Program-made: the position numbers and the translations under genes
The notes under the pieces: model-generated
Seen by the model: only the letters and a program-made list of their open reading frames with translations
Databases searched by the model: none
What the model was told of the DNA's origin: nothing
Shown here: piece after piece, positions 1 through 6,563 of the stretch
Layout: every line of letters begins with the position of its first letter
Numbering within the stretch: position 1 is the first letter of the stretch
Source: Ruminococcaceae bacterium UBA5450
Lineage (GTDB): Bacteria > Bacillota > Clostridia > Oscillospirales > Acutalibacteraceae
Reading direction: 5' to 3'
Assembly (NCBI GenBank): GCA_002424295.1
Contig: DIQY01000122.1
Coordinates: 7,957 to 17,610 of the forward strand
DNA: 9,654 bases

Positions 1-1524
1 AGAAGATTTGCTCATTATGATTATTGGGATGATTCGATTCATCCCAGCATTCTTGTGGAAAGCGGAGCGGACCTTCTGACTTTTGGAATGGGAGAACGCT
101 CGGTTAAAGAAGTTGCGCAGAGACTTCAAAATGGGCAGAAAGCTTCGGAGATTCGGGATGTTCGGGGAACCTGTTATTTGATTCCCACGAAGGAATATGA
201 GCCCGGCCCGGCAGTCGACTGCCCCAGCTTTGAACAGGTACAGAAATCAAAAAAGGAATATGCGGTTTCCTGCCGAAAACAACAGGATGAGCAGGATGCT
301 TTTCGCGGGAGAAGAGTCCTGCAAAAGCACGGCAGCATGCTTTTGGTGCAGAACCCGCCCGCATTACCGCTTTCTCAAAAAGAACTGGATGCGGTCTATG
401 AGCTGCCATATATGCGCACTTATCACCCGATGTATGAAAAAGAAGGCGGAGTCCCGGCTATTCAGGAAGTGGAGTTTTCCATTACACAGAACCGCGGTTG
501 TTTTGGTGCCTGCAATTTCTGTTCTCTTGCATTCCATCAGGGGAGATATGTGACCTCCCGCAGTGAAGAAAGTATTTTAAAAGAAGCAAAACTTCTGACA
601 ACCCTGCCGAATTTTAAAGGTTATATTCATGATGTCGGCGGGCCTACTGCAAACTTTCGTCATCCTTCGTGCCTGAAACAGGAGAAAGATGGTCTTTGCC
701 CAGGCCCTAAAAAATGTCTGGCGCCAACCCCATGTCCGGCTTTGCAGGTCGATCATAGTGAATATTTGGACATTCTCCGAAAAATTCGTGCTTTGCCGAA
801 AGTAAAAAAGGTGTTTATTCGTTCTGGAATCCGATTCGATTATTTGATGGCAGACCCGGATGATTCCTTTTTCCGGGAGCTTGTCAAATATCATGTCAGC
901 GGACAGCTTAAGGTAGCGCCGGAACACTGTGTGCCCGAAGTGCTGGATGCTATGGGAAAGCCTCACATTGAGTCTTTTTTGCGCTTTCAGAAGAAATATT
1001 TTGCATTGTGCCGGGAATATGGAAAAGAGCAGTATCTGGTTCCGTATATGATGAGTTCGCACCCCGGAAGCACTTTAAAAGATGCTGTGGAACTGGCATT
1101 GTTTCTTAAAAAACAGCATTTGCGCCCGGAACAGGTGCAGGATTTTTATCCGACGCCGGGAACGATCGCAACCTGCATGTACTATACGGGGCTTAATCCA
1201 TGGACAATGAAACCGGTCTATGTAACAAAAAATCCGAAGGAAAAGGCAATGCAGAGAGCACTGCTTCAGTATTTTGAACCGCATTTGCAGCGAGAAGTGA
1301 TTGCAGCGCTGAAAGCAGCGGGACGTCCGGATTTAATTGGAGACGGCTCGCAGTTTCTTGTTCGTCCAACGCCTGAAATGCGGCGTGAACAAGCAATGAA
1401 AAAAGCAGAAAACAATCGGGAAAGCGACGAGAATGAGTCCCGCAGCTTTTTTAAACACCAATCTCAGACCAAAAGGACAAATGGAAAGAGAGGACATCAC
1501 CATTATGAGAATCGTAAGCATTGA
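1..1524 (+). CDS. ygiQ: YgiQ-family radical SAM protein, 5' end outside the window
   Basis: The frame is open from base 1 with YgiQ-like sequence (RRFAHYDYWDD), so the gene starts upstream and the Met codon at 55 is internal. About 507 residues are visible; family members are usually 600-740 residues, so roughly the first hundred or more are missing. The CxxxCxxC motif that binds the radical SAM [4Fe-4S] cluster has its cysteine codons at 499, 511 and 520 (RGCFGACNFC). The stretch from about 1130 (VQDFYPTPGT) to 1350 resembles the DUF3362 C-terminal domain usual in YgiQ. The protein ends in a hydrophilic, basic, His-rich tail. It is presumably a cytoplasmic iron-sulfur enzyme that uses S-adenosylmethionine; its reaction is not established. 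Its last 20 bases overlap the next gene. Nothing ties it to the B12 operon downstream. Family assignment is firm, function unknown. Confidence 0.93.
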   Translation, partial: RRFAHYDYWDDSIHPSILVESGADLLTFGMGERSVKEVAQRLQNGQKASEIRDVRGTCYLIPTKEYEPGPAVDCPSFEQVQKSKKEYAVSCRKQQDEQDAFRGRRVLQKHGSMLLVQNPPALPLSQKELDAVYELPYMRTYHPMYEKEGGVPAIQEVEFSITQNRGCFGACNFCSLAFHQGRYVTSRSEESILKEAKLLTTLPNFKGYIHDVGGPTANFRHPSCLKQEKDGLCPGPKKCLAPTPCPALQVDHSEYLDILRKIRALPKVKKVFIRSGIRFDYLMADPDDSFFRELVKYHVSGQLKVAPEHCVPEVLDAMGKPHIESFLRFQKKYFALCREYGKEQYLVPYMMSSHPGSTLKDAVELALFLKKQHLRPEQVQDFYPTPGTIATCMYYTGLNPWTMKPVYVTKNPKEKAMQRALLQYFEPHLQREVIAALKAAGRPDLIGDGSQFLVRPTPEMRREQAMKKAENNRESDENESRSFFKHQSQTKRTNGKRGHHHYENRKH

Positions 1525-1726
1525 CCGCTTTGAGGGAGCACTGGCAATTTGTGAAGATCAAGATGGGCGCTTTTTTGCATTGGAATCGGCAGAACTGCCG
1601 AAAGGAGCAGTGGAAGGGAGCGTTTTGCGGATTGATGATCAAGAGGGAACGCTTTGTATCGATGAAGAGGAAACAGCTCGCCGCCGCTCAAAGAATCACA
1701 AAATGGAAGACAAGCTTTTTCGGTGA
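1505..1726 (+). CDS. Small DUF3006-family protein
   Basis: A 73-residue acidic protein. The start (ATG 1505) is chosen because the protein from there begins MRIVSIDRFEG, the usual opening of DUF3006 proteins (a hydrophobic strand, then DRFEG), and because AGAGAGG at 1487-1493 lies 11 bases upstream. An in-frame ATG at 1433 would add residues with no family resemblance that overlap ygiQ. The middle part (ESAELPKGAVEGSVL) also fits the family, whose members are small, presumably beta-rich and of unknown function. There is no signal peptide or membrane segment. The start lies 20 bases inside ygiQ, which suggests translational coupling. The stop is only 4 bases before the -35 box of the B12 promoter and no terminator separates them, so some read-through into the riboswitch is possible. 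Confidence 0.85.
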   Translation: MRIVSIDRFEGALAICEDQDGRFFALESAELPKGAVEGSVLRIDDQEGTLCIDEEETARRRSKNHKMEDKLFR

Positions 1727-1730
1727 AAGA

Positions 1731-1759
1731 TTGACAGATTCTAATTGATAAGATAAAAT
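1731..1759 (+). promoter_or_regulatory. Sigma-A-type promoter of the riboswitch operon
   Basis: TTGACA at 1731-1736, a 17-base spacer, then TAAAAT at 1754-1759: a full consensus -35 and a near-consensus -10 at ideal spacing. Transcription would start around 1766-1767, just before the first base of the riboswitch P1 stem (1768). The leader would thus consist almost entirely of the aptamer and its expression platform. Confidence 0.85.
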
Positions 1760-1767
1760 ACAAGCAG

Positions 1768-1907
1768 ACCAAAAGGGGAATGCGGTTAAAATCCGCAACA
1801 GCTCACTCTACTGTAAGGGGCAACGAAAATCCGAAAGCAGTCACTGCCAAAAGCGGGAAGACCGGATTAGTAGGCATTTGGCCCAAAAGTCAGGATATCT
1901 TTTTGGT
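1768..1907 (+). promoter_or_regulatory. Cobalamin riboswitch aptamer
   Basis: The core follows the cobalamin riboswitch pattern in order. AGGGGAATGCGG is followed by a stem of TGCGG (1781-1785) with CCGCA (1793-1797) around the conserved GGTTAAAATCC. ACTGTAAGGGG follows at 1810-1820. Next comes an AATCCG (1828-1833) / CGGATT (1863-1868) stem enclosing CACTG (1842-1846) and GGGAAG (1855-1860). The B12-box-like AGTCAGGATATC is at 1889-1899. The outer P1 helix pairs ACCAAAA (1768-1774) with TTTTGGT (1901-1907). The usual GCCACTG in the L5 region reads CTCACTCTACTG here and the B12 box end departs from consensus, so this is a somewhat diverged member. It should sense adenosylcobalamin, another cobalamin or a natural corrinoid; which one cannot be told from sequence. 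Confidence 0.9.
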
Positions 1908-2025
1908 TAAAAATAAAAAGCAAATTATTCGGTGAGGAAATTGGTTGCATAAAAGAAAAAGAAAAGATCCTTCCAGCTGAAATGATCGGAGGGCTTTGTA
2001 TCCTTTTATTTGCGGCCGTAAAAGG
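1892..2025 (+). promoter_or_regulatory. Riboswitch expression platform with competing stems
   Basis: Several mutually exclusive pairings are visible. The B12-box/P1 3' side AGGAT-at-CTTTT (1892-1903) is complementary to AAAAGATCCT (1962-1971). That stem would compete both with P1 and with the hairpin CCTTCC (1969-1974) / GGAGGG (1988-1993). Downstream, CCTTTTA (2002-2008) pairs perfectly with TAAAAGG (2019-2025). This places the 5' arm of the terminator in a loop and takes two bases of its 3' arm, so it is a candidate antiterminator. Inference: corrinoid binding stabilises P1, favours the CCTTCC/GGAGGG hairpin and allows the terminator. Without ligand the alternative stems form and transcription continues. 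The pairings are seen by eye and no energies were computed. Confidence 0.6.
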
Positions 2026-2042
2026 CTGCTTTTTTATTTTTT
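2012..2042 (+). terminator. Intrinsic terminator of the riboswitch (OFF switch)
   Basis: GCGGCC (2012-2017) pairs with GGCTGC (2024-2029), including one G-U pair, around a 6-base loop. It is followed directly by a T-rich tail interrupted by one A (2030-2042). It lies between the aptamer and the first operon gene, and about 30 bases before that gene's start codon, as expected for transcription attenuation when ligand is bound. Confidence 0.85.
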
Positions 2043-2051
2043 AAGAACAAC

Positions 2052-2059
2052 AAAGGGGA
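2052..2059 (+). promoter_or_regulatory. Ribosome binding site fixing the start at 2071
   Basis: AAAGGGGA lies 11 bases before ATG 2071, downstream of the riboswitch terminator. An earlier in-frame start at 1996 lies before the terminator hairpin and would add a non-signal-like N-terminus, so 2071 is preferred. Confidence 0.75.
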
Positions 2060-2070
2060 AGAGAATCGAT

Positions 2071-5000
2071 ATGAAAAAACGGATTGCCAGCCTATTCTGT
2101 GCGATTGCCTTTTTATTTGTATTTGTCGTACAGCCTGCGGTAGCTCAGGAGCCAGTACAAACAGCAGGGATTACGGTAACTCTGAGAGTAGAAGGCTATG
2201 GAAACACAGAAGTGCAGCCGGTTAAGGTGACGCTGCCTGCAACTTATCAATCCTTTAGCGACTACGGCCTTAATATTAGTCAGGACCCCGGCTATGATAC
2301 GCCGCTGCATGTGCTTGCGCAGTACTGTAAAGACGAGTATGGTGCGGACAAGGATGCGATGTCTGCCCTTATTAATGTAACGGCAGGCGGATTTCTGAAT
2401 GATTTTTGTAATGATAAGGATAATTGGCCAACTGATGTTTATTGGATGTATGGTGTCAATCAGGACTCCTGTCCTTCTGACAGCAAAGGGACGGGCTATA
2501 CAGCCGCGTCATGCCCAATTAAAAATGGAGATACCGTTGTATTCTATGCCAGCTGGTATTCTTCTTTTGAACCGAGCAATTATGCTTATTTTAATGAGAC
2601 GGAAGCTGCAGCGACGATTGATCAGCCGCTGACTCTTACCTTGCTTGGAAAAGGAAATATGGCGGCTCAAAGTACGGCAGCCGCTATTAATGGGGCAAGT
2701 CTCCTCCTTTATGATCAGAATGGACAGGCACTTCCCAGCGGTGATTATACCCTTTCTTCTGCTAACACAGGAGCAGACGGAAAAGATTCCATTACTTTTC
2801 ATAAAGCCGGTACTTATTTTATTAGTGCAGAGAGACAAAGTACTCTATGGTACGACAGTAAGGGGAACTATGCCTATAATATCAGCAATCCAAGCTGCAA
2901 AGTAACCGTTACTCAAAATCAACCGGAAAGTTCTTCTTCGTCTTCTTCCTCTCAGATTTCTTCTTCTGAGGAGTCTTCACAAATTTCCTCTTCGTCGGTT
3001 TCTTCTAATAGTTCCAGTTCCGGTTCATCAGGGGAAACACCGGCAGTCCTTTCTTCCCAATGGCCGCAGCATCTTGGAAATGCGCAGAATAATGCTGCCA
3101 CTTTGGCCTCCACTCCTGTCGATGGAAAGCTGCTTTGGAAAAGTCAATGCAAGAATCCAAATTCGTGGGGTGGTTATGCAGGTTCGCCGCTTTTAGTCAA
3201 TGACCAGATTTATGTGGCGCGGGACAATGAAGTTCAGATTTTGAATGCTTCTACTGGAGCAATTGAGAAATCACAGGGGCTGGTTTCTTCTCTGGGGTAT
3301 TATTCTTATCCTACTTACGGCAACGGAAAACTGTTTGTTCCTTTGGGGAATGGGCAGATTGAAGTTTTGAATGCTTCTACCTTGGAACCTCTTTTTATCA
3401 CGGAATTGATGACGGATGGTTCCGGCAATCCAAAATACCAGGGGCTGTCTCCAGTTTACTATAATGAGGCAGACGATATGTTTTATGTGGGGTTGACCGA
3501 TGCTTCAAGCAGCGGCACTTTTGCAGCATATTCGGCAGAAGATACGGACAGCACAAAAGGGACGGAAACGATTTCGCCCAAATGGACATACGGGACCGGC
3601 AGCTATTATGGAGCCGGTGCAGTAAAGATTGATAACCGCATCTATTTTTGCGGGGACGACGGAGTCCTTGTTTCGGCTGATGCAAAAACGGGAAGCGACC
3701 AGTCTACCTGTCAGCTTGGAAAAGTCCGTACTTCTCTGGTTTCTGCGCAGGGATTCCTTTGGACTGCTACGGATGACGGCGTGCTTTATAAAGTAACGCC
3801 AGGGGAAAATCCCCAAATTGCAGGCTCCGTATCACTGCCTGCCAGTGCAAAAGTAAGTCCGATTGTGGTTGGCGGAAAAGTTTTTGTAGCGGGCGGTACA
3901 TATGGACAAGCTGGCTATCTAAAAGCGTTTGATATGGATAATTTATCAGAGACCGCTTCACAGATGCTGGAAGATGGTGCCTGCTATGGAATGCTGGCGG
4001 CACCGGATGCTGTTTCCAATGAAATGTGTATTTATTTGACACAGAATAATAATCCCGGTGAATTATATTTGGCACGGTTAAAGGGGAATTCTTTTACATT
4101 TTCGACTTTGTATCAACCGGCGGATTCTGAGCAAAATTATTGCATGAGCATCGTTGCGGCTGACAATAACGGGACTCTTTATTACGGAAACGATTCAGGA
4201 GTACTGTTTGCAATTACGAAAAATGAAAATCCGCAGCCACCAACTCCAGAATCATCTTCTTCCCCTGCTTCTTCCAATCCTACTTTCTCAGAACAAAATG
4301 GGGAAAGTTCTTCACAAGGTTCGGAGAATGGAAATCAGGATGTCAGCAGCGATCAGAATGGTTCTGGGACCGAAACCACTAATCAGGAAACTACAGAAGA
4401 AACGCCGATTGGAACGATTTGGAAAGCACTTAACGGTCAAAATGGAGAGACTGACGATGAGAATACTCTAACCGATTCGATCGCGCAGAAAGTCCGTGAA
4501 GCAGGACAAAATGGGCAGACATTACTTTCTATTGCCAAAAAAGACGGAGAGCTTTCTTCTCAGACCTTTTCAGAACTGAAAAAGTATCCGAATCTGCGCC
4601 TTTCAGTAGATGCAGGCAATTATGCAGTCAGCTTTTTGGGGCAGGATGTGCTCGATCTCACAAAAGGACTGCGGCTTGGGATTACGGTTCTTTCGGATGG
4701 GGAAACAAAGGCAAAGCTTCCGGATAATATGGGCAACCATCTGATTATCCGTTTTGCAGACAGTGGAAAGCTTCCGGCTAAAACAACGGTGGTTTATCGT
4801 CTGCCGGAGTCCATGCAAAATGAGACCACCATTTATGTCTATCGTTTAACTGATGATAAGGACCCACAGTTCCTACAGCAGGCAGTCGTTGATAATAAAT
4901 GTGTGATGTTTACTACGGAATATGGTGGAGAATATCTTTTTACAACAGCAAAACTGGGGACTGCAGCAGCTGATTTGAAAGCAGGGGATGGTTCCAACCA

Positions 5001-5136
5001 ACTTTCTCAGGGAACTGACAATTCCGTTGCTTTTCAGATCCCGGTGTGGGCCTACGTCACTTTTGTAGTTGGAATTCTTGCGATTGTTGGAGTCGTGATT
5101 TATTTAGTTCATTGGAAGAACCGAAAAGAGGAGTAA
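2071..5136 (+). CDS. Surface protein: DUF4430 domain, PQQ-like beta-propeller, C-terminal membrane anchor
   Basis: A 1021-residue exported protein. Residues 1-25 form a signal peptide (MKKR, hydrophobic core, cleavage after AVA). Residues about 34-165 are DUF4430-like, related to the C-terminal cobalamin-binding domain of transcobalamin and intrinsic factor: an ITVTLRV strand, YWMYGVN at 124-130, NGDT at 152-155, and four cysteines (86, 113, 134, 148) that could form disulfides. A second beta-rich segment spans about 166-282. A Ser-rich linker (286-321) leads to eight PQQ-like propeller repeats (about 370-720), each of the type 'SPxxxxGxIYVxxxxGxIxxLNAxTG', preceded by a WPQHLGNAQ strand that may close the ring. 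A Ser/Gln/Glu/Asn-rich linker (about 720-778) precedes an unrecognised C-terminal domain (about 779-962). A membrane helix (about 991-1015) and KNRKEE tail end the protein; no LPxTG motif is present. As first gene behind a cobalamin riboswitch it is a candidate extracellular corrinoid-binding protein. Architecture is well supported, ligand inferred. Confidence 0.88.
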   Translation: MKKRIASLFCAIAFLFVFVVQPAVAQEPVQTAGITVTLRVEGYGNTEVQPVKVTLPATYQSFSDYGLNISQDPGYDTPLHVLAQYCKDEYGADKDAMSALINVTAGGFLNDFCNDKDNWPTDVYWMYGVNQDSCPSDSKGTGYTAASCPIKNGDTVVFYASWYSSFEPSNYAYFNETEAAATIDQPLTLTLLGKGNMAAQSTAAAINGASLLLYDQNGQALPSGDYTLSSANTGADGKDSITFHKAGTYFISAERQSTLWYDSKGNYAYNISNPSCKVTVTQNQPESSSSSSSSQISSSEESSQISSSSVSSNSSSSGSSGETPAVLSSQWPQHLGNAQNNAATLASTPVDGKLLWKSQCKNPNSWGGYAGSPLLVNDQIYVARDNEVQILNASTGAIEKSQGLVSSLGYYSYPTYGNGKLFVPLGNGQIEVLNASTLEPLFITELMTDGSGNPKYQGLSPVYYNEADDMFYVGLTDASSSGTFAAYSAEDTDSTKGTETISPKWTYGTGSYYGAGAVKIDNRIYFCGDDGVLVSADAKTGSDQSTCQLGKVRTSLVSAQGFLWTATDDGVLYKVTPGENPQIAGSVSLPASAKVSPIVVGGKVFVAGGTYGQAGYLKAFDMDNLSETASQMLEDGACYGMLAAPDAVSNEMCIYLTQNNNPGELYLARLKGNSFTFSTLYQPADSEQNYCMSIVAADNNGTLYYGNDSGVLFAITKNENPQPPTPESSSSPASSNPTFSEQNGESSSQGSENGNQDVSSDQNGSGTETTNQETTEETPIGTIWKALNGQNGETDDENTLTDSIAQKVREAGQNGQTLLSIAKKDGELSSQTFSELKKYPNLRLSVDAGNYAVSFLGQDVLDLTKGLRLGITVLSDGETKAKLPDNMGNHLIIRFADSGKLPAKTTVVYRLPESMQNETTIYVYRLTDDKDPQFLQQAVVDNKCVMFTTEYGGEYLFTTAKLGTAAADLKAGDGSNQLSQGTDNSVAFQIPVWAYVTFVVGILAIVGVVIYLVHWKNRKEE
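2926..3033 (+). repeat. Low-complexity serine-codon tract (surface-protein linker)
   Basis: A pyrimidine-rich run of TCT/TCC/TCG/AGT codons encodes a linker made mostly of serine with a few Glu, Gln, Ile and Val. It separates the DUF4430 half from the propeller. Mixed codons argue against a simple slippage repeat, although the short TCTTCT runs could vary in length between strains. A second, less regular linker lies near 4230-4400. Confidence 0.7.
5126..5133 (+). promoter_or_regulatory. Ribosome binding site for the TTG start at 5141
   Basis: AAGAGGAG overlaps the last codons of the preceding gene and stands 7 bases before TTG 5141, the only start that gives a complete lipoprotein signal peptide. 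The gap between the preceding stop (5134-5136) and this start is 4 bases, which suggests coupled translation. Confidence 0.8.
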
Positions 5137-5140
5137 AAGT

Positions 5141-5836
5141 TTGAAAAGTCGTTTTGGTGTTTTCATTGTTTGTCTTTTAAGCATCCTTCTTTTTTCAGGC
5201 TGTTCTAAGGAAAAAATAACGGCGTCTCAAGTCCCTTCCGACGTGGTATCTTCACAGGTTTCTTCGGAAGAACTGCAGCAGGGATCAATTCCATCGGAAT
5301 TACTGCCTGGAGGGGTATCAGAAGAATCTTCTTCCGATGAGACACAGGTTTCTTCTGATGAGACTCAGAAGAATGAGAGTACGGTATCTGCACAAAAGGG
5401 ACAAGTGATTTCCGAAAACGGGGCGGCAGCAAAAGTCGGAAATAATGAGGCTGATGTTGGCGAGACACAGACGCAGGAAAATCATGATGTTCCTGCGCAG
5501 CAGATTACAGTTTCTTTTACCATTGATTCTTCTACCGCTGCAGCAAAGGGAAAAAGTGGACCGGCTTTTTCTTCATCTGTGACATTAAGTCCCGGCGCTA
5601 CGGCTCTGGATGCACTGATGGCTTCCGGTATTTCTGCAGATGTTTCGGGAGACTATGTTTCTGGGATTGGCAATCTATACGAGAAGGACTGCGGTTCCAT
5701 GAGCGGCTGGCTTTATGCAGTTAACGGTCATGCTCCCAATGTGGGCTGCGGCAGTTACGCTCTCAATAACGGCGATTCTGTGCTCTTTATTTATACTTGC
5801 AACATGGGAAAAGACGTAGGATATGGAATTGGTTAA
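5141..5836 (+). CDS. DUF4430-domain lipoprotein, candidate corrinoid-binding protein
   Basis: A 231-residue protein with a TTG start. Residues 1-20 are a lipoprotein signal (MKSR, hydrophobic core, lipobox LFSGC), with Cys21 as the predicted lipidated residue, so the protein should sit on the outer face of the membrane. Residues about 22-120 are a disordered Ser/Glu/Gln-rich spacer with a small internal duplication (SSDETQ twice, bases 5330-5368). Residues about 121-221 are a DUF4430 domain: QITVSFTI strand, ATALDALMASG helix at about 153-163, SGWLYAVNG at 188-196, NNGDSVLFIYT near the end, and cysteines 184, 203 and 220. The domain belongs to the same family as the C-terminal domain of animal B12 carriers. 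Placed between the large DUF4430 protein and the ECF S component, it may bind corrinoid and deliver it to the importer. That role is inferred; ligand residues cannot be assigned by eye. Confidence 0.88.
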   Translation: MKSRFGVFIVCLLSILLFSGCSKEKITASQVPSDVVSSQVSSEELQQGSIPSELLPGGVSEESSSDETQVSSDETQKNESTVSAQKGQVISENGAAAKVGNNEADVGETQTQENHDVPAQQITVSFTIDSSTAAAKGKSGPAFSSSVTLSPGATALDALMASGISADVSGDYVSGIGNLYEKDCGSMSGWLYAVNGHAPNVGCGSYALNNGDSVLFIYTCNMGKDVGYGIG

Positions 5837-5855
5837 AAAGGATTGAATTTAAAAC

Positions 5856-6563
5856 ATGAAACGAGCTTCCCTTTTGCGTGTTTTTGAGGCAGCGGCCGTT
5901 ATTTTGCTGCCGATAGCGTTGGTGGGTTCGGCGTTTTTAGAGGCGGAAGCAGCTGCTGCGCTCAGTCTTTTGTGCGTAGGATTGGCGCTGACGCCTTTTC
6001 TTTTATCATTTGAAAATAAAAAACCGCGTCCGAGAGATTTGGTCCCAATTGCAGTGATGAGCGTGATTGCGGCTTTAGGAAGAACGCTTTTTTCAGCGAT
6101 TCCAAGCTTTCAGCCTGCGAGTGCAATTATTCTGATCACGGCGATTGTGTTCGGCCAAGATGCCGGATTTTTAACCGGTGCTTTGACAGCACTTTCAAGT
6201 AATCTGCTTTTAGGGCAGGGACCGTGGACTCCATGGCAAATGTATGCATGGGGAATGATCGGCTTTTTTGGAGGCCTGTTTTACCGAGCAGGCTTTTTTC
6301 GAAAGCGCTTTTTTTTGCTTCTTTTTGGATTTATCAGCGGAATCCTTTTTGGATGGTTTATGGATTTATGGTACGTTCTCGGATTTATTCGCCCCGTAAA
6401 TCTTGCCGCCTTTTTAGCGGCTTTTGCTTCCAGTGCGTGGATGGATCTTGTTCACGGGATTTCTACCGTGTTATTTCTTTTGCTTTTGGAAAAGCCATGG
6501 GGCAAAAAGCTGTATCGGATTCGGGAAAAATATGGGATTGGGCCGGAGGTAAAAGAAAAATGA
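5856..6563 (+). CDS. cbrT: ECF transporter S component, predicted cobalamin-specific (CbrT/CblT-like)
   Basis: A 235-residue integral membrane protein with about six hydrophobic segments (roughly 12-28, 33-51, 62-80, 86-115, 127-147 and 152-210, the last possibly two helices). The central sequence is typical of a family of ECF substrate-binding subunits: GRTLFSAIP at 75-83, QPASA at 86-90, and ALSSN then GQGPWTPWQM at 112-129. The AxxxN-like part belongs to the region by which S components contact EcfT. It should bind the vitamin in the membrane and toggle it inward when docked on the T-A-A module. Cobalamin is assigned from the upstream riboswitch and the DUF4430 partners and from resemblance to CbrT-type S components; the protein alone supports only 'ECF S component'. 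Translation starts at ATG 5856 behind AAGGA at 5838-5842, a rather long spacing of 13. The stop overlaps the next start (ATGA, 6560-6563). Confidence 0.85.
   Translation: MKRASLLRVFEAAAVILLPIALVGSAFLEAEAAAALSLLCVGLALTPFLLSFENKKPRPRDLVPIAVMSVIAALGRTLFSAIPSFQPASAIILITAIVFGQDAGFLTGALTALSSNLLLGQGPWTPWQMYAWGMIGFFGGLFYRAGFFRKRFFLLLFGFISGILFGWFMDLWYVLGFIRPVNLAAFLAAFASSAWMDLVHGISTVLFLLLLEKPWGKKLYRIREKYGIGPEVKEK

Noticed and set aside
577..1062. Antisense open frame of 161 codons within ygiQ
   Set aside because: It is opposite a conserved radical SAM coding region, has no recognisable protein features and no ribosome binding site was noticed; treated as a shadow frame.
1715..1730. Small TTTC/GAAA hairpin at the end of the DUF3006 gene
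   Set aside because: Only about four base pairs and no T-tail follows; not a terminator.
1996..2070. Upstream in-frame start for the large surface protein (ATG 1996)
   Set aside because: It lies before the riboswitch terminator hairpin, lacks a suitable Shine-Dalgarno sequence and would put a charged, non-signal extension ahead of a textbook signal peptide starting at 2071.
5330..5368. Imperfect 18-base direct repeat in the lipoprotein gene
   Set aside because: It encodes a twofold SSDETQ in a disordered linker; two copies in low-complexity sequence do not indicate a mobile or regulatory element.
6224..6559. Extended N-terminus for EcfT reading through the S-component gene
   Set aside because: The frame is open but encodes no EcfT-like sequence, overlaps the S component by over 300 bases, and a good ribosome binding site and ATGA overlap mark 6560 as the start.
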